The notes under the pieces are model-generated. The model was given only the letters and a program-made list of their open reading frames with translations. It did no database searches and was not told the DNA's origin. Made by a program: the position numbers and the translations under genes. A stretch of 64,000 nucleotides of DNA from DASUAL01 sp035763805. GTDB taxonomy: Bacteria; Gemmatimonadota; Gemmatimonadetes; Gemmatimonadales; GWC2-71-9. The stretch covers positions 31,610 to 95,609 of the forward strand of contig DASUAL010000092.1 of NCBI GenBank assembly GCA_035763805.1. Direction: 5' to 3'. This document shows, in pieces, positions 24,989 to 33,108 of the stretch (positions are counted from its first letter, which is position 1; the number at the start of each line of letters is the position of its first letter).

Positions 24989-27439
24989 GTGCGGGGGAAG
25001 TTCCTGTTTATCGGGGAAGAGAAGTTTTTCATCCGTGGCGTCACGTACGGGACGTTCCGCCCGCGCGAGGACGGGAGCGAGTTCCCCGGCCCCGAGGTTG
25101 TAGAACGCGACTTCGCCCTGATGAGGGCGCACGGCGTAAACGCCGTTCGGACCTACACCGTGCCGCCGCGCTGGCTGCTCGACGCGGCCCAACGCCACGG
25201 CCTGCGCCTCCTCGTGGGCCTGCCCGTCGAGCGCCACATCGGCTACCTGAACGACAAGAAGGGCGCCCCCGATATCGAGGGTCTGGTACGCGCCGGCGTG
25301 CGCGCCTGCGCGGGTCACCCCGCGGTCCTGTGTTACGCGATCGGCAACGAGATTCCGACGCTCATCGCCCGCTGGCACGGCCGCAGCCGCGTGGAACGCT
25401 ACCTGGCAAGACTGTATCACGCCGCAAAGGCCGAGGACCCTCAGGGCCTCGTCACCTACGTGAACTACCCCTCCACCGAGTACCTGCAGCTGCCCTTCTT
25501 GGACTTGGTTTGCTTCAATGTCTTCCTCGAGTCGCAGGTACGCCTCGAGGCTTACCTCGCCCGCCTCCACAACCTCGCCGGCGAGCGTCCGCTGGTGATG
25601 AGCGAGATCGGGCTGGACAGCCTACGACATGGCGAGGAAGCCCAAGCCCACGCCCTACAATGGCAGATTCGCACGACCTTCGAGACGGGCTGCGCCGGGA
25701 TCTTCCTTTACGCGTGGACCGACGAGTGGTACCGGGGAGGGGCCGACGTCTACGATTGGCGCTTCGGACTCACCCGGCGCGATCGCCAGCCGAAGCCGGC
25801 CCTGGCCACGGTGCGCGACACCTTCGCCGAGACGCCGTTTCCGGTGAGACCGCCGTGGCCACGCATTTCCGTCGTTGTGTGTACCCACAACGGGGGGCGG
25901 ACCATTCGCGACTGCCTGGAAGGGCTGCGGGCACTCGACTACCCGGATTTCGAAGTGATCGTCGTCGACGACGGGTCCACCGACACGAGCGCGGCCATCG
26001 CGCAAAAGTACGACGTGCGGCTGATCCGTACCCCGAATCACGGGCTGAGTCACGCCCGCAACATCGGCTGGCGAACGGCGAGCGGCGAGATCATCGCCTA
26101 TCTCGACGACGATGCCTATCCGGATCCGCACTGGCTTACGTATCTCGCGGCCACATTCCGGAGCACGAGTGATGCCGGCGTGGGGGGGCCGAACATCGCT
26201 CCTCCGGGCGACGGACCGATCGCAGAGTGCGTCGCCCATGCGCCGGGAGGTCCGGTCCACGTCCTGCTATCCGATCGTGAAGCCGAGCACATTCCGGGCT
26301 GCAACATGGCCTTCCGGAGAGCGGCGCTCGAAGCCATCGGCGGGTTCGACGAGCAGTTCCGCATTGCCGGGGACGACGTCGACGTGTGCTGGCGGCTGCG
26401 GCACAGAGGTTGGCGGCTGGGCTTCAGCCCAAGCGCCGTGGTCTGGCACCATCGCCGCAACTCGGTGCGCGCGTACTGCAAGCAGCAGATCAGCTACGGC
26501 AGAGCCGAAGCGCTGCTCGAGCAGAAATGGCCGGACAGGTACAACGGCACCGGCCAGATCACCTGGGCCGGACGGCTGTACGGGCAAGGAGTGGCGCACG
26601 CGCTCGCCTGGCGTCGCGACCGGATCTATCACGGCATCTGGGGCTTCGCCCCGTTTCAATCCCTGTACGAACCCGCACCGGGCGTCCTCGAATCACTGCC
26701 GCTCATGCCTGAATGGTATCTCCTCATCGCCGTGCTCGCGGCGCTTTCCCTGCTCGGCATGGCGTGGGAGCCTTTGCTCCTCGCCGTTCCTCCGCTCGGC
26801 CTCGCGACGCTCGTACCCCTGATCAAAGCCGGCGTGAGCGGCTGGCGCGCATCGTTTCCGAGCCCCCCTCGGAGCCGCGTCGCACAGCTGGGGTGCCGGA
26901 TGCTCACGGCGATCCTCCACGTGATCCAGCCGCTGGCGCGTTTGTATGGCCGCCTCGAATACGGCCACACACCGTGGCGGCGGCGTGGAACGCTGGACGG
27001 CTCGTTGCCTTGGCCGATGAGCGCCGCCCTCTGGGGTGAGCGGTGGCAGGATCCCGGCGAGCGGCTCCGCACGCTCGAAACGAGGCTGCGCGCCGATGGC
27101 GCCTGCGTCCTTCGAGGGGGTCAATTCGACCGCTGGGACCTCGAGGTTCGCGGTGGCCAGCTCGGCGGCGGGAGGTTGCTCATGGCCGTGGAGGAGCACG
27201 GCGGCGGGGCGCAGCTGGTCCGGTTGCGGTGGTGGCCCAAGGGCGCGGCCGCGGCCCCGTTGCTCGTCGTCCTGCTGGCCGCCCTCTCCGGCAGCGCGGC
27301 CCTCGACGAAGCTTGGGGGGTGGCCGCGACGCTGGGCGCGACCGCGCTGTGGTGGGCGTGGCGCGCGTTCGCAGAGTGCGCGGCCGCCATGGCGGCCATC
27401 CGCCGGGCGGTTCAGCAACAGCAAGCCGGACCGCCTTGA
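24989..27439 (+). CDS. Glycoside hydrolase-GT2 glycosyltransferase fusion membrane protein
   Basis: About 816 aa from GTG 24989; the frame is open to 24770 and no start has a clear ribosome-binding site. Residues ~1-270 are a GH2/GH5-like TIM barrel with the acid/base Glu in AIGNEIP and the nucleophile-type Glu in VMSEIGLD. Residues ~290-530 are a GT2 domain: ISVVVCTHN, VVDDGST, the DDD metal site and an ED/GDDVDVCWRL motif. The rest has two or more transmembrane segments. A glycosidase and glycosyltransferase on one chain could trim and extend, or transfer, the same glycan. First gene of the locus; the stop overlaps the ABC start in TGATG. Confidence 0.88.
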   Translation: MRGKFLFIGEEKFFIRGVTYGTFRPREDGSEFPGPEVVERDFALMRAHGVNAVRTYTVPPRWLLDAAQRHGLRLLVGLPVERHIGYLNDKKGAPDIEGLVRAGVRACAGHPAVLCYAIGNEIPTLIARWHGRSRVERYLARLYHAAKAEDPQGLVTYVNYPSTEYLQLPFLDLVCFNVFLESQVRLEAYLARLHNLAGERPLVMSEIGLDSLRHGEEAQAHALQWQIRTTFETGCAGIFLYAWTDEWYRGGADVYDWRFGLTRRDRQPKPALATVRDTFAETPFPVRPPWPRISVVVCTHNGGRTIRDCLEGLRALDYPDFEVIVVDDGSTDTSAAIAQKYDVRLIRTPNHGLSHARNIGWRTASGEIIAYLDDDAYPDPHWLTYLAATFRSTSDAGVGGPNIAPPGDGPIAECVAHAPGGPVHVLLSDREAEHIPGCNMAFRRAALEAIGGFDEQFRIAGDDVDVCWRLRHRGWRLGFSPSAVVWHHRRNSVRAYCKQQISYGRAEALLEQKWPDRYNGTGQITWAGRLYGQGVAHALAWRRDRIYHGIWGFAPFQSLYEPAPGVLESLPLMPEWYLLIAVLAALSLLGMAWEPLLLAVPPLGLATLVPLIKAGVSGWRASFPSPPRSRVAQLGCRMLTAILHVIQPLARLYGRLEYGHTPWRRRGTLDGSLPWPMSAALWGERWQDPGERLRTLETRLRADGACVLRGGQFDRWDLEVRGGQLGGGRLLMAVEEHGGGAQLVRLRWWPKGAAAAPLLVVLLAALSGSAALDEAWGVAATLGATALWWAWRAFAECAAAMAAIRRAVQQQQAGPP

Positions 27440-29244
27440 TGGGAGCGACCGACCACACCGATCTGGCGATCTACCGGCGCCTCCTCGGCCAGGCGCGACG
27501 CTACTGGCCGCACTTGGCAGCGCTCTTCGCGCTCGGTCTGGTGACGACCCCCCTCGCGCTCCTGACCCCCCTTCCTCTGAAGATCGTGGTCGACTCGGTC
27601 CTCGGCTCGCGCCCGCTGCCAGGCGTGCTCGAGACCATGCTACCGGCGGCCGTGACGCGCTCCGGCACCGCAGTGCTCGTCGTCGCGGTGGGGCTACTGG
27701 TGGCCGTCGCGGTGCTCAGCCAGCTCCAGGGGCTCGCGACCACCCTGCTGCGCACCTACATCGGTGAACAGTTGGTCCTGGCGTTCCGGGCCCGGCTCCT
27801 CCACCACGTTCAGCGCCTCTCCCTGTCGTATCACGACTCGCGCGGAACCGCCGACTCGATCTACCGTATCCAGCACGACGCACCGGCCATCCAGTACGTC
27901 GCAGTCGACGGCGTCATCCCGTTCGTGACGGCGGGCATCACCCTCACTGCGATGATCTACGTGACGGCGCGAATCGACTGGCACCTGGCCCTCGTCGCCC
28001 TAACGATCTCCCCCTCTCTGTTCCTGCTCTCCCGAGCATACCGCGGCCGCGTGCGCGGCCAGTCGAGGACGGTCAAGAAGCTCGAAAGCTCCGCCCTGTC
28101 GATCGCTCAGGAGACCTTGGGTGCGCTTCGCGTCGTCAAGGCGTTCGGTCAAGAGCGCCGCGAGACCGAGCGTTTCGTCGCCCGCTCACGCGAGGGCCTG
28201 ATGGCGCGCCTCAGCCTCGCGTTGCTCGAGGGGCGCTTCGGCATCTCGATCGGGCTCGTGACCGCGCTCGGCACGGCCGCCGTGCTGTTCATCGGAATCG
28301 GCCACGTCCGCGCGGGTGGGCTGACCCTGGGCCAGCTCCTGATGGTGATGACCTACGTGGCGCAACTGTACGCGCCGCTGAAAACCATCAGCCGCAAGAC
28401 GGCCGGGCTGCAGAGCTACCTGGCCAGCGCCGAGCGCGCCTTCGCCGTGCTCGACGAAGCCCCTGACGTCCCGGAGCGATCCAACGCCCGCCCGCTCCCG
28501 CGCGCCGCCGGCGCAGTCGAGTTCCGGAACGTCTCGTTCGCCTACGACCCGGGTCGCCCGGTCCTGCACGAGGTTTCGTTCCATGTCGCTCCGGGCATGC
28601 GCGTCGCGGTCCGCGGGGCGACGGGAGCGGGCAAGACGACGCTGGTGAGTCTGCTGACCCGGTTCTACGACCCGACCGCCGGCGAGATCCTGCTCGACGG
28701 AACCGACGTGCGCGACTACCGCCTGGTTGACCTGCGGAACCAGTTCGCGATCGTCCTCCAGCATCCCGTGCTTTTCTCCACCAGCGTCGCGGAGAACATC
28801 GCCTACGGCCGGCCCGGGGCGAGCGCCCGCGACATCGTAACGGCCGCCGAGGCGGCGGGAGCCGACGATTTCATCGTGCACTTGCCCCGGGGGTACGAGA
28901 CACAGGTGGGCGAGCGCGGACAGAGGCTCTCGGGCGGCGAGCGTCAGCGCATCGCCCTGGCGCGGGCATTCCTCAAGGACGCTCCCCTCCTCATCCTCGA
29001 CGAGCCGACGAGCTCGGTCGATCTGAGAACTGAAGCCGCGATCCTCGAGGCCCTGCAGCGGTTGATGCGCGGCCGCACCGTGTTCCTGATCACGCACCGT
29101 CCGAGCACCTCGGTCAATTGCGACCTGTCGCTGCAGCTCGAACAGGGACGCCTGATCCGGACAGGTTCTGCACCGGCGCCCGTCGCCGCGAGTATGGCTC
29201 CCGAGCAGGGGACGCCGCGGAGCCCGGAATGGGGTGAGCGGTGA
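27439..29244 (+). CDS. ABC exporter half-transporter (MsbA-like)
   Basis: A 601-aa type I ABC exporter: six-helix membrane domain (~20-330) and nucleotide-binding domain (~355-580) with Walker A GATGAGKTT, signature LSGGERQR, Walker B LLILDEPTSSVD and H-loop THRPS. It should work as a homodimer moving lipid-linked or amphipathic substrates. The start overlaps the previous stop by one base and the end overlaps the next start by 4 nt, so it belongs to the glycan operon and probably exports its product or a lipid-linked precursor. Confidence 0.93.
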   Translation: MGATDHTDLAIYRRLLGQARRYWPHLAALFALGLVTTPLALLTPLPLKIVVDSVLGSRPLPGVLETMLPAAVTRSGTAVLVVAVGLLVAVAVLSQLQGLATTLLRTYIGEQLVLAFRARLLHHVQRLSLSYHDSRGTADSIYRIQHDAPAIQYVAVDGVIPFVTAGITLTAMIYVTARIDWHLALVALTISPSLFLLSRAYRGRVRGQSRTVKKLESSALSIAQETLGALRVVKAFGQERRETERFVARSREGLMARLSLALLEGRFGISIGLVTALGTAAVLFIGIGHVRAGGLTLGQLLMVMTYVAQLYAPLKTISRKTAGLQSYLASAERAFAVLDEAPDVPERSNARPLPRAAGAVEFRNVSFAYDPGRPVLHEVSFHVAPGMRVAVRGATGAGKTTLVSLLTRFYDPTAGEILLDGTDVRDYRLVDLRNQFAIVLQHPVLFSTSVAENIAYGRPGASARDIVTAAEAAGADDFIVHLPRGYETQVGERGQRLSGGERQRIALARAFLKDAPLLILDEPTSSVDLRTEAAILEALQRLMRGRTVFLITHRPSTSVNCDLSLQLEQGRLIRTGSAPAPVAASMAPEQGTPRSPEWGER

Positions 29245-30191
29245 GTCGGCACAAGCCGGTCGCGATTCTGCACGACGGCCTGTGGGCGCATCCGGCCGTT
29301 CAGGCCTGGATTGGGCTGCGGCCAGCGACGGTCACGCCCGAGAGCATTCACGTGCTGCGCGAGCGCAGGAGATCCGCCGTCTATCGGCTCGTCGGAGTCG
29401 GCCCGGCCGGGGCGGCCGTGATCGCCAAACGGTGCCTGCCCGCGACGGCGTCGCTCGAGCTCACGGTGTACGAGCGCATCCTCCCCCAACTGCCCGTTTC
29501 GGCCCCCCGCTGCTACGGAGCCCAGGGCGGAGACGGGCAGCCCTGCTGGCTCTTCCTCGAGGACGTCGGTGACGAGCGGTATTCCGAGTCAAACGGGACG
29601 CACGTGGCGGCCGTCTCCAGGTGGGCGGCCCTGCTGCACACGTCGGCCGCCGGTGCGGCCGCCGCCCAGGCACTTCCCGATGCGGGGCCCACCCGCTATC
29701 TCGCGCACCTGCGCGCAGCGCGGGACACGATCCAGCGACGTCTGACCACCCCCCTCACGCCGTGCGACGTCGCGGTGCTGCAGGCAATCGTCTCGCTCCA
29801 GGATCTGCTGGAATCGCGCTGGAGCTGGATCGAGCAGTCCTGCGTAGGCCTGCCAGCGACGCTCGTCCACGGCGACTTCCAGCCGAAAAACGTGTTCGTG
29901 CGGGAGCATGCAATGGGCATCGCTTGCTATCCCATCGACTGGGAGTTTGTCGGCTGGGGCGTTCCAGCCGCCGACCTCACGCGCATCGACGTCGCCGCCT
30001 ACTGGTCGGCCTCGCGGGAAGGCGGGGACGGACCAGGTCTCGAAACGGTGCGGCGGCTGGCCAACGTTGGTCAGATCTTCCGGTTTCTCGCCGCCATCGA
30101 CTGGGAGTGCGCCAGCACCCCCGCGGACCTGGAGGTCCTGCAGGTCAGCCTGGCCAATGCCGTACGGACGGCTGGAGTCACGGACTCATGA
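29241..30191 (+). CDS. APH/choline-kinase-fold phosphotransferase 1
   Basis: A 316-aa kinase of the aminoglycoside phosphotransferase fold. The Brenner motif is VHGDFQPKN (H210, D212, N217), and the DFG-equivalent Asp is D233 in PIDWEFVGWG. The ATP-site Lys lies in AAVIAKRC. Start is GTG, overlapping the ABC stop. In a glycan operon the natural substrate is more likely a sugar, sugar lipid or choline-like group than an antibiotic; maltokinase and N-acetylhexosamine kinase share this fold. Substrate is not determinable from sequence. Confidence 0.85.
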   Translation: MSRHKPVAILHDGLWAHPAVQAWIGLRPATVTPESIHVLRERRRSAVYRLVGVGPAGAAVIAKRCLPATASLELTVYERILPQLPVSAPRCYGAQGGDGQPCWLFLEDVGDERYSESNGTHVAAVSRWAALLHTSAAGAAAAQALPDAGPTRYLAHLRAARDTIQRRLTTPLTPCDVAVLQAIVSLQDLLESRWSWIEQSCVGLPATLVHGDFQPKNVFVREHAMGIACYPIDWEFVGWGVPAADLTRIDVAAYWSASREGGDGPGLETVRRLANVGQIFRFLAAIDWECASTPADLEVLQVSLANAVRTAGVTDS

Positions 30192-31237
30192 TCGCCCTCA
30201 CCGATGAGCTGCGGGACGCTCTCGAAGCGAGTGGCCTGCCCGGCGCGGCGGAACTGTGCGAGGTGCTCCCTGACGTGTACGGGGGTTCCCACGTCACGGG
30301 TCACATCGTCGGCCTCCGGAGGCTGAAATCCCGCGTCTACCGCCTGCAGACCGAGGTCAGCGGCCAGGTGCGCTCGCTGGTGCTCAAACGCTCCGATCCG
30401 GGGCCGGCCCGACGCGCGCTGCTGGCCGCCCGGCGTTGGCTCCCCGCGCTCGGCCTGGGCGATCGCTGCCCACAGGTTCTGGGCACCGCCGTCGACCCGC
30501 ACGGCGAATGGGTATGGCACATCTACGAAGATCTAGGCGACAGCACGCTGGATGCGGCGAAGGCGGACCGGCATCACGTGGCGGCGGCAGTGGACTTGAT
30601 CGCCGAATTACACGTGCGCTCCGCCGGACACTCCATCCTGTCGGAGTGTCGCCAGCACGGCGGTGATCTGGGAGCGGCCTACTACGCCGCGAACGTGCGC
30701 GACGCCATTCACAGGCTGGAATTGCTGCAACCTCCGCGGATCGCGCTCTCCCCGGAGCGACAGGCCGTGCGGGACCGCCTGCTCGGCCGGCTGTACGCCC
30801 TGCGTGACCAGCAGCCCCACCGCACGCGGTTGCTGGCAGACCACGGCGGTCCCGATGTGCTGCTGCACGGCGATCTCTGGACGATCAACACGTTCGTCGC
30901 CTCCGGCCCGAGGGGGCTGCGCGCCCGTCTCATCGATTGGGATCGGGCCGGCGTCGGGCCCGCGAGCTACGACCTCTCGACGTTTCTCTACCGGTTCCCG
31001 CCTGGTGAGCGGCCGTGGATCCTGGACCGCTATCGGGAGGCAGTTGCGCGCGCGGGGTGGCGCTTGCCTGTCGCACGAGACCTGAACGTCCTGTTCGAGA
31101 CCGCAGAGTGTGCGCGCTATGCAAACCACGCCATCTCGCCTGCGGTCGCCCTGTTCGAACGCGCCGAGTGGGGATTCGCCGAGTTGGCGGAGGTGGGACG
31201 ATGGTTCGAGGCCTTGCAGCCCGTGCTTCCGGAATGA
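30188..31237 (+). CDS. APH/choline-kinase-fold phosphotransferase 2
   Basis: A 349-aa kinase of the same fold as its neighbour but clearly divergent. Motifs are LHGDLWTIN (H227, D229, N234) and LIDWDRAGVG (D250), with the ATP-site Lys in SLVLKRSD. It overlaps the preceding gene by ATGA. Two unlike kinases in tandem suggest two phosphorylation steps or a heterodimer. Resistance to aminoglycosides is unlikely given the setting. Confidence 0.85.
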   Translation: MIALTDELRDALEASGLPGAAELCEVLPDVYGGSHVTGHIVGLRRLKSRVYRLQTEVSGQVRSLVLKRSDPGPARRALLAARRWLPALGLGDRCPQVLGTAVDPHGEWVWHIYEDLGDSTLDAAKADRHHVAAAVDLIAELHVRSAGHSILSECRQHGGDLGAAYYAANVRDAIHRLELLQPPRIALSPERQAVRDRLLGRLYALRDQQPHRTRLLADHGGPDVLLHGDLWTINTFVASGPRGLRARLIDWDRAGVGPASYDLSTFLYRFPPGERPWILDRYREAVARAGWRLPVARDLNVLFETAECARYANHAISPAVALFERAEWGFAELAEVGRWFEALQPVLPE

Positions 31238-31252
31238 AAGGGGCCGGCTCGG

Positions 31253-31921
31253 ATGAAGTATCTGATCGTCAACGCGGATGACTTCGGCGCGAGCCGGGGC
31301 ACGAACCGCGGGATCATGGATGCGCATCGGCAGGGCATCGTGACCAGCGCGAGCCTGCTCGTGAACGCGCCGTGTGCCGGGGCAGCGGCGGCGCTGAGCG
31401 GAAAGGTTCCCGATCTGAGTGTCGGCTTGCACCTCGCTCTCGACGATCTCGGGGACGCCGCGCTCGAGGCCGAACCGCACCGCCAGCTCTGCCGCTTTCA
31501 GGATCTCATGGGTCGCCTGCCCACGCATATCGACTCGCACCATAACGCGCACCGCGATCCCCGCGTCCTCACGCATGTCCTCCGCCTGGCCCGCCAATAC
31601 GGCCTGCCGGCCCGCGAGCACTCCCCGGTGCGCTACTGCTCGAAGTTCTACGGCCAGTGGGGCGCGCGGACGCACGCCGAGCAGATCAGCGTGGCCAGCC
31701 TTGTGCGCCTGCTGGAAACCGAGGTGCGGGACGGCGTCACCGAGCTGAGCTGTCATCCAGGATACGCGGATCCGGATCTGCGGTCCGAGTATGCCGACGA
31801 GCGGCCGGCCGAAGTTCGTACGCTGTGCGATCCGACGCTGCCGGCGCTGCTCGCGGCCCGCAACATCCGACTCATCGGGTTTCGCGATCTCCCGGGCGTC
31901 CTGGCCGGCGCCCCCGCCTAG
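31253..31921 (+). CDS. ChbG/YdjC-family carbohydrate deacetylase
   Basis: A 222-aa protein of the ChbG/YdjC/HpnK family. It has the N-terminal NADDFG metal site (D9, D10), GLHL (H60), the histidine-rich THIDSHHNAH block (H92, H96, H97) and the late SCHPGY motif. These enzymes remove acetyl groups from N-acetylated sugars such as chito-oligosaccharides or from hopanoid glucosamine. Here it would act on a GlcNAc-like unit of the glycan made by this locus, possibly exposing an amine. It lies 15 nt after the kinase. Confidence 0.88.
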   Translation: MKYLIVNADDFGASRGTNRGIMDAHRQGIVTSASLLVNAPCAGAAAALSGKVPDLSVGLHLALDDLGDAALEAEPHRQLCRFQDLMGRLPTHIDSHHNAHRDPRVLTHVLRLARQYGLPAREHSPVRYCSKFYGQWGARTHAEQISVASLVRLLETEVRDGVTELSCHPGYADPDLRSEYADERPAEVRTLCDPTLPALLAARNIRLIGFRDLPGVLAGAPA

Positions 31922-31935
31922 AGGGACCGACCAGC

Positions 31936-33108
31936 GTGGCCACCGTCGTCATCTCACCCTACAACGTCGCGAATTATCCCGAGGGAGGGGGCCACTTCTG
32001 GGTTTACATGCAGTATGCCCAGGGATTGCTCCGGCGGGGCTGCGAGGTGTACTGGCTGGAACAGTTTCGCCGCGGGGACGACTCCGACCGTGACGCACGG
32101 CTAGTCACCACGTTCTTCGAGCGGATGGCCCGTTTCGGGCTCGACGACAAGGTGCTGCTGTATTCGCTGGAGGAGCGCCCCGACGGGACGGAGGCCCCGT
32201 TCGAGTACATCGGCGTCACGCGGTCCGAGGCGGAAGCGGTCCTGCGACGGGCCGATCTCCTCCTCAACTTCCACTATGCCATCGACCCGCGTCTGCTCGC
32301 CTGCCCGAAACGCACGGCCTTGGTGGACATCGATCCCGGCTTGCTGCAGTTCTGGATGAGCGCGGGACAGCTTCATGTGCTCCCGCACGACGTCTACTTG
32401 ACCATTGGAGAGACGGTCGGCACCCCCGCCGCCCTGTTTCCGGACTGCGGCCTGCAGTGGCATCACATCCGCTCACCGGTTTGCCTCGAGCTCTGGCCCT
32501 ACCACTATGACCCACGCTGCGACGCGTTTACCACGGTTGCCGGCTGGTGGGCGGGAGAATGGGTCAAGGGGATCGAGAACGGCAAGGACGTTTTCTACGA
32601 GAATACCAAGCGAATGTCCTTCCTGGCGTTCGCTGCGCTGCCGCAGGTCACTCCCCAGGTGCTCGAGCTGGCGCTCTATCTGGCCGACGACGACCACGCC
32701 GACCGGCAGCTCCTCGAGAGCCATCGGTGGCGCGTCCGCCACTCCCGGGAAGTGGCGAGCACACCCGAGCGATACCAGGCCTACATCCAGCAGTCACGCG
32801 GCGAGCTCAGTTGCGCGAAGCCGTCCTGCATGAAGCTCCAAAACGCGTGGGTGAGCGATCGGACCCTCTGCTACCTGGCGAGCGGGAAGCCCGTGGTGGT
32901 GCAGCATACCGGACCGAGCTCGTACCTCCCGAGCGGGGAGGGCATGTTTCGGTTTTCGAGTGTCCAGGAAGCCGCGGCCGCGCTGGAGGCGGTCAACGCC
33001 GACTACGAGCGGCACTGCCGCGCCGCTCGCGAGATCGCTGAAGCGTATTTCGATTCTAAGCGGGTCGCGGGGAGAATCCTGAGCGCGACCCTGTCGGAGG
33101 TCCCGTGA
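31936..33108 (+). CDS. Glycosyltransferase-like protein
   Basis: A 390-aa protein read from GTG 31936, with AGAGGGA upstream. The N-terminus (VVISPYNVANYPEGGGHFW) resembles the start of GT-B glycosyltransferases, and the C-terminal part has the nucleotide-sugar-site arrangement CYLASGKPVVVQHTG, then SSVQEAAAALEAVNADY, as in GT4/GT1-type proteins. No complete family motif is recognised, so the assignment rests on layout and context. The last codons overlap the barrel gene in GTGA. Confidence 0.7.
   Translation: MATVVISPYNVANYPEGGGHFWVYMQYAQGLLRRGCEVYWLEQFRRGDDSDRDARLVTTFFERMARFGLDDKVLLYSLEERPDGTEAPFEYIGVTRSEAEAVLRRADLLLNFHYAIDPRLLACPKRTALVDIDPGLLQFWMSAGQLHVLPHDVYLTIGETVGTPAALFPDCGLQWHHIRSPVCLELWPYHYDPRCDAFTTVAGWWAGEWVKGIENGKDVFYENTKRMSFLAFAALPQVTPQVLELALYLADDDHADRQLLESHRWRVRHSREVASTPERYQAYIQQSRGELSCAKPSCMKLQNAWVSDRTLCYLASGKPVVVQHTGPSSYLPSGEGMFRFSSVQEAAAALEAVNADYERHCRAAREIAEAYFDSKRVAGRILSATLSEVP

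Noticed and set aside
29241..31237. Aminoglycoside resistance genes
   Set aside because: The fold matches, but both are locked in a glycan operon with no mobile element. Sugar or lipid phosphorylation is the better reading.
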